Source: Flavobacteriales bacterium UBA952
GTDB lineage: Bacteria; Bacteroidota; Bacteroidia; Flavobacteriales_D; Crocinitomicaceae
NCBI GenBank assembly: GCA_002293185.1
Contig: DBCS01000010.1
Span: 38,708-102,707 of the forward strand
Length of the DNA stretch: 64,000 bases
Reading direction: 5' to 3'
A program made the position numbers and the translations under genes. How positions within the stretch are numbered: the first letter of the stretch is position 1; each line of letters begins with the position of its first letter. Below, in pieces: positions 34,997 to 43,924 of the stretch. The notes beneath the pieces are model-generated. The model ran no database searches, was not told where the DNA came from, and saw only the letters and a list, made by a program, of their open reading frames with translations.

Positions 34997-36574
34997 TTAT
35001 TGTTGCTCAAACAACAACTCCATAAACGGATCGAGCGCAAAACTCAAGCGCTTGGCATTCATAGATGCCGGCAAGGCAAAGCTGTTTTCATGCGCAGCAA
35101 TTTGATAGCGCATCATGACCACGTTGTTATTTTCATCATTAAAAGCGACCTTAAGTGGAAAGGAAAACAATTGTTTTTGGGTTTGAGAGATGTTCAAATA
35201 TTGTTGTCCGTTCTTGGTTTCAAGCGACGCTTTTATTTTTGGATGCCCACTTTGATACAACCACTGCTTAAAAAATTCATCGAGTTCTTGGCCTGTTGAT
35301 TTTTCCATACTCGTCCAAAAGGCTTCAGAAGAAGCGTTTTGATATTGAAATTCACTGTAGAAATTTCGGATGCCTGCCCAAAATAAGCTATCGCCAAGTT
35401 GAATACGCAGCATGTGCAAGACCCAACTTCCTTTTTGATACGCATTTAGATTAAGCCTTTCATTGAGGTCTGAGGTAAGGGAGTCTACAAGAGGAGCCTT
35501 AAACCTTTTAGAGAAATTAATGACGCGCATGCGGTCTTGGGCTAATTGTTCTTGAAACGGTTGTTGCCCCTCTGATTGCTCGATGTAATAGTTGGTCAAA
35601 TAGGTGGCAAAACCCTCGCTGAGCCATAAATGCTGCCAGTCTGTTTCTGTGACTGAATTTCCAAACCACTGATGCGCAATCTCATGGGCAATGAGTAGCT
35701 TACTTTTCCGATTGTTATTCAAGGAGGCTTCGTCGTAAAAAATACAGCCCGCATTTTCCATGCCGCCGTAACGCGTGGTAGATTGTACATTATGAAGTTG
35801 GGCAAACGGATATGGTCCAATTATTTTTTGATAAAAATCCAAAATAGTAGGTGCCACTTCAAAAGAAGCGAATCCATTGATGCTATCCTCTGGATAAACA
35901 AATGCGTTCACCGGTATTCCTTGAATGGTATCCATATTTGTTGAGCGAAGTTCGGCAACACCAATCACAGCAACTTTGGTGGGTATGGGTTCATTGATCT
36001 GATAACACCACCAAACGAGCCCATTGGCTTCTTTTTTAGGCGTCCCAAAAGCCAGGCTGCCATTGGCAACAACTTCATAGGATGGAGGTGCCAACACATC
36101 AAAGGTGTAGGTTGCTTTGTCTGAAGGGTGGTCGTGGCACGCATACCAATGGCGTGCACGATTGGGCCAATTATCGGCAAAAATGGTAGGTGCTCCAAAT
36201 TTGTTTTTACTAATTACTAAACCATCTTGCGGTTTGCCCTGCATAAAGATCAGTACGTTAATGACTTCGTTCTTATATTTTTTAGGAATCTCTAATATTA
36301 AGCGATCAGGCAATTGACGCCATTTGATTGGTTTTTTTAGAATGCTGACGGCCTCTACCTCCATGCCCAAACCGTCTTTAGTTAATCCAACTAAATCAAG
36401 TTCTATTTGGAGCGCGTCATTGGAGAGCTGAATTTCAATTAATTCTTCTAAAAGGACCGTTTCTTGACTGGGGTCGACGCTTAAATGCAAAGCGTAATGT
36501 TTGACATCGATAGCGTTCTGGCTCCACAAGGAGAAAGATAATAAAAAACTGAGGAGGAGACTTGTATTTTTCAT
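34997..36574 (-). CDS. M1 family metallopeptidase (aminopeptidase N-like)
   Basis: A 525-residue exported zinc aminopeptidase. It has a signal peptide (SLLLSFLLSFSLWSQ), the exopeptidase motif GGMENAG, and the zinc site HEIAHQWFGN with the third ligand Glu in WLSEGFATYL. It ends soon after the catalytic and short helical domain, so it is of the short M1 type without the long C-terminal ARM domain of E. coli PepN. Its gene overlaps the downstream end of the Ppx gene by one base. Confidence 0.92.
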   Translation of the reverse strand: MKNTSLLLSFLLSFSLWSQNAIDVKHYALHLSVDPSQETVLLEELIEIQLSNDALQIELDLVGLTKDGLGMEVEAVSILKKPIKWRQLPDRLILEIPKKYKNEVINVLIFMQGKPQDGLVISKNKFGAPTIFADNWPNRARHWYACHDHPSDKATYTFDVLAPPSYEVVANGSLAFGTPKKEANGLVWWCYQINEPIPTKVAVIGVAELRSTNMDTIQGIPVNAFVYPEDSINGFASFEVAPTILDFYQKIIGPYPFAQLHNVQSTTRYGGMENAGCIFYDEASLNNNRKSKLLIAHEIAHQWFGNSVTETDWQHLWLSEGFATYLTNYYIEQSEGQQPFQEQLAQDRMRVINFSKRFKAPLVDSLTSDLNERLNLNAYQKGSWVLHMLRIQLGDSLFWAGIRNFYSEFQYQNASSEAFWTSMEKSTGQELDEFFKQWLYQSGHPKIKASLETKNGQQYLNISQTQKQLFSFPLKVAFNDENNNVVMMRYQIAAHENSFALPASMNAKRLSFALDPFMELLFEQQ

Positions 36575-37455
36575 CAGCTAAAAAGGACCCCTTCTTTTAA
36601 TGAATAGGGCGAAATATAAATGTTTTTAATTTGTGCCGCTTTGATTACCCAACGTGTTTTGATGGCTGCCAAAGGCGCCATACGCTTGCGAATTTCTATG
36701 ATATGCGTGTTGGCATTGCGCTCGGCTTGTGTAGAGCAAATAATATGGTCCAACATGAATTTAAATTCAGAGGCATCTATCCGAACTGCAGCTCCTTTAG
36801 TGTTAAAAACCTCTCGTGTAACCAATTCGTAAAAAGTTTCAAAACTTCCAGATGCCCCAATAAGATTGGATGGCATGGTCTGAGAAAAGAAGGCAGCGCA
36901 GCGTTGGTTTAAAAACGCTACTACTCTTTCAATATCTTCAGAAGAATAAGGGTCTTGAAAATCATAGAGCTGAAGCAAACGCGACACACCAATGTCAAAA
37001 GAAGCCATTTGCTGCGGGCCATCTTGATTGGCGCAAATAAATTCGGTTGAGCCCCCACCGATATCCATAATAAGCCCAGGGTTGGCAAAATCATGGGTCA
37101 GTCGGACGCCATTGTAAATCAGTTGAGCCTCTTTTTGACCTGTAATGACTTCAATATTGATTTGCAATTCCTGCTCCACCCTATTGAGTAATTCGTCTGC
37201 ATTGGTGGCATCTCTGAGTGCTGAGGTGCCAATTGCATTGATTTGTGTGACGTTGTATTGGGCACAATGCTGCTTGAAATTATGCAAGGCCAAAAAAGCG
37301 CGTTCTTGGGCTGCTGAGCTCAAGCGCTTTTCGTTGATGCCACCCAAACCTAAAGCTACACCAATTTTGGTCTGAAAAAGAATTTGACGCGTTTGGGTGT
37401 CGGCAATGAGCAAATTAAAGGTGTTGGTCCCTAGATCGATGACTGCCCTGCGCAT
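36574..37455 (-). CDS. Ppx/GppA-family phosphatase
   Basis: A 293-residue protein of the actin-like ASKHA fold: AVIDLGTNTFNLLIAD (phosphate 1) and DIGGGSTEFI (phosphate 2). It consists of the two-domain core only, without the C-terminal HD-like domain of long Ppx. It would hydrolyse polyphosphate or pppGpp; which one cannot be told. It ends at the M1 peptidase start and follows the ABC permease gene by one base. Confidence 0.9.
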   Translation of the reverse strand: MRRAVIDLGTNTFNLLIADTQTRQILFQTKIGVALGLGGINEKRLSSAAQERAFLALHNFKQHCAQYNVTQINAIGTSALRDATNADELLNRVEQELQINIEVITGQKEAQLIYNGVRLTHDFANPGLIMDIGGGSTEFICANQDGPQQMASFDIGVSRLLQLYDFQDPYSSEDIERVVAFLNQRCAAFFSQTMPSNLIGASGSFETFYELVTREVFNTKGAAVRIDASEFKFMLDHIICSTQAERNANTHIIEIRKRMAPLAAIKTRWVIKAAQIKNIYISPYSLKEGVLFS

Positions 37456-37456
37456 A

Positions 37457-38698
37457 TTAAAATTTTAAAATGCTTTGCTTGTACCAGCGCCCAGCTAATT
37501 TGAGTAAAATTAGGGCGCAGGCCAAAAGTACGAGCAAACTGAGTAAAATGGTCGTGTAATCGACAATAGACGCACCTTTTGCAAGGGTAATGAAAGCAAG
37601 AACTGGTGAACTGAATGGTAGGTAACTTAATACTGCCGAGAGTGTTGTGTTGGGATAATACACAGCATAAATGCCTGCAAATATTCCAAAAGCTACCAAG
37701 AAAATCAAGGGAAGTAAGAATTGTTGCCCGTCGGCATCGGCGCCGCTGCGCGCGCCAAGCACTGCAAATAAAGCCCCGTAAAACAAAAAGCTTGCTATAA
37801 AGAACAACAAAAAATGTATGAATAAAAAAGATAAATTGAGTTGCTCAAAAACCAACGACGACAACGGATTGAGTCTTTGTGGCGTCGCTTGCCCCCAATT
37901 GCTTGGATCAAAAATATCTAGAAATACGGTTTGCTGTAAAAACAGTAATCCGAGCGTTAAGATCAAAGCCCAACCAAGCAATTGTAAAAGTGCAACCATT
38001 CCGATACCGACTATTTTGCTCAGCATGAGTTGCTCCGGACGAATGCTGGCCAATAAAACCTCTACAATTCGATTGCTTTTTTCTCGGACCGTAGCCCTGA
38101 ATATGGTCATGCCGTAGAGCCCAACAAAAAATAAAATAAAAGAACCAATGACAAAGCCGGCCCATGCATTCGCCTCTTTTGCTTCATTCTTAGGGTCTTT
38201 GATATCTCTAAAATCAAAAATAAAGCCTTGTTTGATTTGCCTAAAGGCTGCCTCGGTTAAGGAGGAGTGTTGGGCTGCAATGAGCTCTTCCATACGCTTC
38301 TCTACTTGAAACTTGAGTTGTATGCGGATATCTGGACTCAATTGATCTCGGTAAAAAACAAAACATTTTTTATTGTTGAGTACTTTCTCATTGAGTTCCA
38401 CCAACACGTCGAATTCTTGATAAGCCTTGGCTTTGTCGAATTCTTTGATTTCGAGATAGTCGTCGAGAAAATAGTAATGGACATTTTTCTCGACTTGCGC
38501 CATAAGGCGGTGCCCCATGATTTGCCCTGGATCGGCAATAAGCACTTTGAGCTCTTGCTTGCCTTGATCGGCGGCTTTCAAGATCGCAAACAAAGAAAGA
38601 AGCAGAACCAAAGGCCCGAGTACCAACATGTACCAGAATCCTTTTTGACTCAGTCTTTCTGTGAGTTCGCGTTTGGTGAGCAGCAAAAACTTAGTCAT
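37457..38698 (-). CDS. ABC-2 type transporter permease (NatB-like)
   Basis: A 413-residue permease with one N-terminal helix after a short basic stretch, a large extracytoplasmic domain (residues about 45-175) and five or six C-terminal helices. The segment FRATVREKSNRIVEVLLASI followed by RPEQLMLSKIVGIG is the ABC-2/NatB signature. It overlaps the ATPase gene by 8 bp. The substrate is not known; NatAB exports Na+, but related pairs differ. Confidence 0.9.
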   Translation of the reverse strand: MTKFLLLTKRELTERLSQKGFWYMLVLGPLVLLLSLFAILKAADQGKQELKVLIADPGQIMGHRLMAQVEKNVHYYFLDDYLEIKEFDKAKAYQEFDVLVELNEKVLNNKKCFVFYRDQLSPDIRIQLKFQVEKRMEELIAAQHSSLTEAAFRQIKQGFIFDFRDIKDPKNEAKEANAWAGFVIGSFILFFVGLYGMTIFRATVREKSNRIVEVLLASIRPEQLMLSKIVGIGMVALLQLLGWALILTLGLLFLQQTVFLDIFDPSNWGQATPQRLNPLSSLVFEQLNLSFLFIHFLLFFIASFLFYGALFAVLGARSGADADGQQFLLPLIFLVAFGIFAGIYAVYYPNTTLSAVLSYLPFSSPVLAFITLAKGASIVDYTTILLSLLVLLACALILLKLAGRWYKQSILKF

Positions 38699-39617
38699 GT
38701 TGCTTATCTTTTTGAGTAATCAAATCAATAAAAATTTCTTGCATCGAGGGCAACAATAATTCGAGATGTTCCACGGCAACCTGAGCTTGCAGGCTGCGCA
38801 TGAGGTCATTGACTGTGCTTGTGCCTCGAAGTTGTAAAATGCACTCAAAGACGCCTTCTGTGGATTCTTTTTGCTCAAGTAGCGTAAAATCAGTCCAGAG
38901 TGCATTGGCAAAGCTCAACATGTTGCCTTTGAAACGGACAAAAATACGGCCCTTAGCGTGTGCCTGACGAAGTTTGATAACTGAATCTAGGGCCAATAAT
39001 TGACCCTGGTGCAACAGTGCTGCGTGGTCGCAGATTTCATCGACGCTTTTCATGTTGTGCGTAGAGAGAATAATGGTAGTGCCTTTCTCTTTTAATGCCT
39101 TTATTTCATTCATGATGAGCTCCACATTAAGTGGGTCAAAACCAGAAAGTGGCTCGTCTAAAATGAGCAATTTGGGCTGGTGAACCAGGGCCGCAATAAA
39201 TTGAACCTTTTGCGCCATTCCTTTGGATAGCGCTGCAATGCGCTTATTTTTCCAGTCTTGAATTTCAAAATGAACAAGCCAGTGGTCCACATGCCGACTC
39301 GCTTCTTGTTTACTTAGGCCCCGAAGCTGAGCCAAAAACAATAAATGTGCCCGAACCTCCATGGTTTTATATAAACCGCGTTCTTCTGGCAAATAACCAA
39401 TTTGTTGGAGGTGTTTTTCATTCAATAATTGATCTTCGAAATAGATTTGGCCAGCATCCGGACTAAGCATTTGGTTGAGCATTCGGATTAGCGTGGTTTT
39501 ACCCGCCCCGTTAGGGCCAAGCAAACCGAAAATTTGACCCTTAGGAACCTCCAAGGAAATGTTGTCAAGGACCAACTTGCGCTGATAGGACTTGCTGATT
39601 TGCGCTACTTTAATCAT
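38691..39617 (-). CDS. ABC transporter ATP-binding protein (NatA-like)
   Basis: A 308-residue ATPase with Walker A GLLGPNGAGKTTLI, a signature of the LSKGMAQKVQ type, Walker B LLILDEPLSGFDPLN, and a C-terminal extension of about 90 residues (DUF4162-like). It pairs with the ABC-2 permease downstream. Confidence 0.92.
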   Translation of the reverse strand: MIKVAQISKSYQRKLVLDNISLEVPKGQIFGLLGPNGAGKTTLIRMLNQMLSPDAGQIYFEDQLLNEKHLQQIGYLPEERGLYKTMEVRAHLLFLAQLRGLSKQEASRHVDHWLVHFEIQDWKNKRIAALSKGMAQKVQFIAALVHQPKLLILDEPLSGFDPLNVELIMNEIKALKEKGTTIILSTHNMKSVDEICDHAALLHQGQLLALDSVIKLRQAHAKGRIFVRFKGNMLSFANALWTDFTLLEQKESTEGVFECILQLRGTSTVNDLMRSLQAQVAVEHLELLLPSMQEIFIDLITQKDKQHD

Positions 39618-39642
39618 CGTTTAAAGCTAAGAAAAATCTCGA

Positions 39643-40545
39643 CTAGCGCAACGTTCGCAGAGGTTTCCAACCGAAAATTTTGGCTAAAACCAAATAAAGT
39701 AGCGAAAAAAGGAATAGACTGCCCAATAAATAAAAGCTTAACGTGCCTGGTCCTCTGTGGTCCAAGAACAAGGCCTCGGTATGAAATACTTGCCAATCCG
39801 TAGAAAAGAGCAGTATACCGAATAGGTTGTTAAAAACATGAAAAGCTAGCGCGAGTTCTAAGCCGTCGTCTTGGACAGTAAGGAGTGCCAAAAAGAGACC
39901 TGCCATCAAATAATACAACAATAGACTTGGGCCAAGTGTGCTTATTTCTGGATTTGAAACATGTACGAGTGCAAAAAAGACCGAGCTAATCAAGACACTC
40001 CACCAGACACTTTTGGTCCGGATGAACAAACCTTGCAAGGCGTATACCCTAAAGATCAACTCTTCGGCAGCGGCTTGAAACGGAACCATTAGCAAGGCAA
40101 CACCCAAAAGAGGAAAAAAGCGCTCAGCCTTGAAATTCCAGGATAGCGCAGCAGTTTGGCCAGACAAATATGTCTCGCCAAAAGCCATAATTGTTAAAAG
40201 TATAAGCAGTGAGCTGCCAAACGCAAAAAATCGCTTCCATCGAAAAGCGCTTGCTGTGGTGAAAATATGCAGCCATTTGCGCTGATGGGCATAGCGCAAG
40301 TAACATACAAGGCCAAAGAATATGCATACAAATGGAAATAGCACGCCAATCAACAAGCGCAAAGACCCATAAGATGAAATGAAACCAGGGTTTTCAGGAT
40401 CAAATAATAAACCCGGAAAATTCAACTTGATATCGAGGAGCATTGGAAGATTGCCTAAAATATACAAGACAATGAGCAGGGCAAGCCCGCCTAAATAAAG
40501 CCCTATTGAACTTTTGTCTTGTTTGGCTATCTCTAAAAACTTCAT
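39643..40545 (-). CDS. CPBP-family intramembrane protease
   Basis: A 300-residue membrane protein with about eight helices. The active-site motifs are complete: AAAEELIFRVYALQG (EExxxR), FALVHVSN (FxxxH) and LAFHVFNNLFG (HxxxN). Such proteins cleave prenylated or membrane peptides in other systems; the target is unknown here. It overlaps dnaJ by 4 bp. Confidence 0.87.
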   Translation of the reverse strand: MKFLEIAKQDKSSIGLYLGGLALLIVLYILGNLPMLLDIKLNFPGLLFDPENPGFISSYGSLRLLIGVLFPFVCIFFGLVCYLRYAHQRKWLHIFTTASAFRWKRFFAFGSSLLILLTIMAFGETYLSGQTAALSWNFKAERFFPLLGVALLMVPFQAAAEELIFRVYALQGLFIRTKSVWWSVLISSVFFALVHVSNPEISTLGPSLLLYYLMAGLFLALLTVQDDGLELALAFHVFNNLFGILLFSTDWQVFHTEALFLDHRGPGTLSFYLLGSLFLFSLLYLVLAKIFGWKPLRTLR

Positions 40546-41660
40546 GAACTAAAGATATCGCGCATTCGGCTGAAAAATCCTTTGTCTTTTTGGGCTTTGT
40601 AAGGGTCAAAATTCTCGGAATCACGGAGCTTTTCTAAAATCTCGCGTTCTTCTTTACTTACGTTCGTTGGTGTATAGATGTGCAAGTGGACAAATAAATC
40701 TCCGGTACCATAGCGTTGAACGTTGGGTAATCCTTTGCCGCGCAAACGCAAGACCTTACCGCTTTGGGTTCCGGCATCTACTTTAATTTTGACCTTACCT
40801 CCAACTGTGGGCACTTCGATTGAAGCGCCAAGAACCGCATCGGTAAAGTTGAGAAAAGCGTCGAAATGAAGGTTTTCTCCTTCTCGACGGAGGTCCTCGT
40901 GGGCAACTTCTTCGATAACGACGATGAGATCGCCAGCTGCACCATTGAACGGGCCCGCATTACCTTTGCCGCGAACACTCAATTGCATGCCGTCTTCAAC
41001 GCCGGCAGGTATTTCTATTTCTATGATTTCTTCTTGTCTTTTTAGGCCCTGTGTATCTGCGTCAGCAGGCTTGGTGTCTACGGTTTTGCCCGCACCTTGA
41101 CACACATGACATGCAGATTGAGTTTGCATGGCACCCAAAAAGGTTTGCGCTACGCGGGTAATGCGTCCGGTGCCTTGACACGTTGGGCAATTTTTATAGG
41201 TAACGCCATCGGCTTGCACCAATTTGTTGACTTTGATTTTCTTTTTGACCCCCGTTGCAATTTCTTCGAGTGTGAGTTTCATCTTGACACGTAAATTGGT
41301 GCCTTTTACCACCCGAGATCCGCTACGGCTACCGCCAAAACTTCCGCCTCCAAAAGCACCGCCGAAAATATCACCAAATTGAGAGAAGATGTCGTCCATG
41401 TTCATGCCGCCGCCGCCAAAACCGCCGCCGCTGCCCATTCCGGCATGACCAAAACGGTCGTATTGTGCTTTTTTCTCGGTATTACTGAGTACCTCATACG
41501 CTTCGGCAGCTTCTTTGAATTTCTCCTCGGCGCTGGCGTCGTCTGGGTTTTTATCTGGGTGGTATTTGAGCGCCAACTTTCGATAAGCCTTTTTGATTTC
41601 AGACTCATCGGCACCTTTCGAGATACCTAATACTTCGTAATAATCGCGTTTGTTACTCAT
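40542..41660 (-). CDS. dnaJ: Chaperone DnaJ, with only one zinc site
   Basis: A 372-residue Hsp40 co-chaperone of DnaK. The J domain has the HPD motif (YHPDKNPD), followed by a Gly/Phe region and the two C-terminal substrate domains. Of the four CxxCxGxG motifs only the two central ones are kept (CPTCQGTG and CHVCQGAG); the first reads VQADGV and the fourth PADADTQG. Motifs 1 and 4 together make zinc site I in the family, so that site is missing while site II is intact. It follows grpE by 7 bp. Confidence 0.93.
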   Translation of the reverse strand: MSNKRDYYEVLGISKGADESEIKKAYRKLALKYHPDKNPDDASAEEKFKEAAEAYEVLSNTEKKAQYDRFGHAGMGSGGGFGGGGMNMDDIFSQFGDIFGGAFGGGSFGGSRSGSRVVKGTNLRVKMKLTLEEIATGVKKKIKVNKLVQADGVTYKNCPTCQGTGRITRVAQTFLGAMQTQSACHVCQGAGKTVDTKPADADTQGLKRQEEIIEIEIPAGVEDGMQLSVRGKGNAGPFNGAAGDLIVVIEEVAHEDLRREGENLHFDAFLNFTDAVLGASIEVPTVGGKVKIKVDAGTQSGKVLRLRGKGLPNVQRYGTGDLFVHLHIYTPTNVSKEEREILEKLRDSENFDPYKAQKDKGFFSRMRDIFSS

Positions 41661-41667
41661 GTTTCAT

Positions 41668-42195
41668 TTATTGACCAACGACAACTTTTGCAAAGCGCAA
41701 CACTTTGTCATTGAGGTAATAACCTTTTTCTACATCTTCGATTACTTTACCTATTAAAGCCTTTTCAGGAGCTGGAATATTGGCAATGGCCTCGTGTAAA
41801 TCGCTGTCAAATGGTAGGCCTTTGGCTTCCATTTCTTTCAAGCCTTTTGAAAGTAAAATTTGCTTGAATTTATGCTGGATCAGCTTAAAGCCTTCGCGCA
41901 ATGCAGCAATGTCTTCTAATTGCTCGTTGTTAAAAATAGCGCGGTCGAGGTCGTCTAAGACAGGAAGTAAGTCTTTGAGTAAACCACCGTTAGCTGATAC
42001 AATTAAATCGAGCCGCTCTTGGTTGGTTCTGCGTCTGTAGTTATCGAACTCAGCGTAAAGACGCACAAATTTGTCTTTGTATTCATCTGCCAATTGCTCC
42101 TCATTGTTTTCTTGATTTTCCAGAGAGGCTTGTTCTTGATTCATTTCTTGATCTAAATTTTGATCTTCGGTAGGTAGCTCGTTTTCAACTGACAT
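41668..42195 (-). CDS. grpE: Nucleotide exchange factor GrpE
   Basis: A 175-residue DnaK nucleotide-exchange factor. It has an acidic, Gln/Glu-rich N-terminus, a long coiled coil (residues about 30-75, YAEFDNYRRRTNQERLDL) and the C-terminal beta domain with PVLDDLDRAI and the closing VLRFAKVVVG. ATG at 42195 was chosen because the -7 box at 42228-42235 would put the transcript start upstream of it but downstream of the earlier in-frame ATG at 42246. Confidence 0.93.
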   Translation of the reverse strand: MSVENELPTEDQNLDQEMNQEQASLENQENNEEQLADEYKDKFVRLYAEFDNYRRRTNQERLDLIVSANGGLLKDLLPVLDDLDRAIFNNEQLEDIAALREGFKLIQHKFKQILLSKGLKEMEAKGLPFDSDLHEAIANIPAPEKALIGKVIEDVEKGYYLNDKVLRFAKVVVGQ

Positions 42196-42227
42196 TTTTA
42201 CTAATTTATGCTTTTGCTTGGAATGGA

Positions 42228-42259
42228 CAAATATAAGACCAAGCACATTATTGAGACAA
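42228..42259 (-). promoter_or_regulatory. Putative grpE-dnaJ promoter
   Basis: On the minus strand, TTG at 42259-42257 is followed after 21 bp by TATATTTG (42235-42228), a full -7 match, 33 bp before the grpE ATG. Confidence 0.6.
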
Positions 42260-42325
42260 GGTGGCAGTAATTTACTGACATAAGTGTCAAAAAAGCAGTA
42301 TTTAAATTAGTTGGTCAACTTTATG

Positions 42326-42333
42326 TAATTTTG
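42326..42333 (+). promoter_or_regulatory. Putative -7 box for the TraB/GumN gene
   Basis: TAATTTTG matches TAnnTTTG, 19 bp before the ATG at 42353. TTTA at 42301-42304 is a weak -33 candidate. Confidence 0.5.
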
Positions 42334-42352
42334 AACCCTAATTATACTTTCA

Positions 42353-43195
42353 ATGAAAAATATTTGTTTTGCTTTTTTGCTGATGACAAGCTTTAGTCAG
42401 GCGCAATTACTGTATCAAATCTCCGGAAACGGGCTTACTGCAGCTTCGTATCTCTATGGAACCATTCACATGCTCCCAAAAGATCAATTTGAGCTCAGCA
42501 ATAGCCTTAAACGTGCTTTTGATGCCAGTACTACGCTTGCTATGGAAGTAGATTTAAACATGAGCGGAGCCGAAAAAATTGCCCTTGCGCAAAGAGTCTT
42601 GCTGCCCGAAGGCAAAACACTCAAAGATTTCATGGCCGAACAAGACTATCTGCAACTAAAAATGTATTGTATGGACAGCCTTGAATGGAGTGAAAGTAAA
42701 TTTGATAGAAGCAGCAAACTTAAGCCCATGTTCTTTTCGAGTATTCTCATTCAAGAAAGCATGCGCAACATGGCCTCTTATGAAATGGAATTCAATAAAA
42801 TGGCGAAGAAGAAGCATAAAAACGTGATGGGCCTTGAAACCATTGATTTTCAGCTTGGGCTTTTTGATCAGCTACCCATGGAAACACAAGTTGATATGCT
42901 CAAAAAAGATTACAACAGCGACCTACAAACCTTCGATACGCTTCTTGCCTGTTACTTGCAAGAAGATTTAGACAAACTAAACGTCCTGATGAATGCAGAA
43001 ACCGCTGCTTATCCAGAATTTAACGAATTATTACTGGTCAATCGCAACAAAAGCTGGATAAGCCCAATGGGCATTCAAATGCAAAAAGAAAGTACCTTTT
43101 TTGCCGTTGGAGCTGGGCATTTAGGAGGTGCTCAGGGCGTTATTGCCCTTCTTCGCGAAGCAGGATACACAGTTACAGCTATCAAACAAAACTAA
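42353..43195 (+). CDS. TraB/GumN family protein
   Basis: A 280-residue exported protein with an N-terminal signal (FAFLLMTSFSQA). The TraB/GumN (Tiki-like) pattern is clear: ASYLYGTIHMLPKDQFEL near residue 28 and FFAVGAGHLGGAQGVIALLREAG near the end, with the paired GTIH and GxGH motifs proposed to bind metal for peptidase activity. The nitroreductase gene starts one base after its stop. Confidence 0.88.
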   Translation: MKNICFAFLLMTSFSQAQLLYQISGNGLTAASYLYGTIHMLPKDQFELSNSLKRAFDASTTLAMEVDLNMSGAEKIALAQRVLLPEGKTLKDFMAEQDYLQLKMYCMDSLEWSESKFDRSSKLKPMFFSSILIQESMRNMASYEMEFNKMAKKKHKNVMGLETIDFQLGLFDQLPMETQVDMLKKDYNSDLQTFDTLLACYLQEDLDKLNVLMNAETAAYPEFNELLLVNRNKSWISPMGIQMQKESTFFAVGAGHLGGAQGVIALLREAGYTVTAIKQN

Positions 43196-43196
43196 A

Positions 43197-43922
43197 ATGA
43201 CGCAACAAGAGGTCTTTCAACAAATCGTTGAATACAGACGCAGTAACCGCAAATTTGACCCTACTATAAAAGTTCCAAATGAAGTGATTGAAAGGAGTCT
43301 CAAAAGAGCTATACTTTCACCCAATTCGAGCAACATGCAACTCTGGGAGTTCCATTGGATCAATAGCCCTGCTGCACTTGAGCAGATGTTGCCAATTTGC
43401 TTGAATCAATCAGCAGCAAAAACCGCACAACAAATGGTTGTTTTTGTAGCGCGCCCTGACAAATGGAAATCCAGGCAACAATGGCATTTGAGTCAAGTAA
43501 AAAAAGAAATCGAAGGCGAAGCAACCAAGGCTCAAAAAATGATGCTTCAGTATTACGGAAAAGTTATGCCCTTACTTTATGCAGCTGATCCACTCCGAAT
43601 TTTGGCTGCACTTAGACTCACGATTAGTTTCTTTGGCGGGCTGTTCAAGCCGTTTTACAGAACCGGTGGAGCCTCAGCGGTTCAGGTAGTCACTCAGAAG
43701 TCTTGTGCACTTGCTGCACAAACTTTCATGCTTTCTATAGCAGCCGAAGGTTTTCACACCTGCCCGCTCGAAGGTTTTGACGAAAAGCGCCTCAAGAAAA
43801 TGCTCAAATTACCACGCAGAACCCACATCAATATGGTGGTTGCAGTAGGTTTAGGAACCGAACCGGGCGTTTGGGGAGCACGCATTCGCGTACCCTATCA
43901 GGAAGTAGTGGTCAAGTATTGA
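43197..43922 (+). CDS. Nitroreductase family protein
   Basis: A 241-residue FMN-dependent oxidoreductase. The N-terminal RRSNRKFDP and AILSPNSSNMQLWEF segments are the phosphate- and flavin-contacting motifs; the C-terminus has VAVGLGTEPGVWGARIRVP. Substrate unknown. ATG at 43197 directly follows the TraB stop; an earlier in-frame start would lie within traB. Confidence 0.87.
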   Translation: MTQQEVFQQIVEYRRSNRKFDPTIKVPNEVIERSLKRAILSPNSSNMQLWEFHWINSPAALEQMLPICLNQSAAKTAQQMVVFVARPDKWKSRQQWHLSQVKKEIEGEATKAQKMMLQYYGKVMPLLYAADPLRILAALRLTISFFGGLFKPFYRTGGASAVQVVTQKSCALAAQTFMLSIAAEGFHTCPLEGFDEKRLKKMLKLPRRTHINMVVAVGLGTEPGVWGARIRVPYQEVVVKY

Positions 43923-43924
43923 CA

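Noticed and set aside
42276..42289. Inverted repeat TGACA-TAAG-TGTCA between grpE and the TraB/GumN gene as a heat-shock operator
   Set aside because: It does not match CIRCE or another heat-shock operator I know, and five-base arms occur easily by chance.
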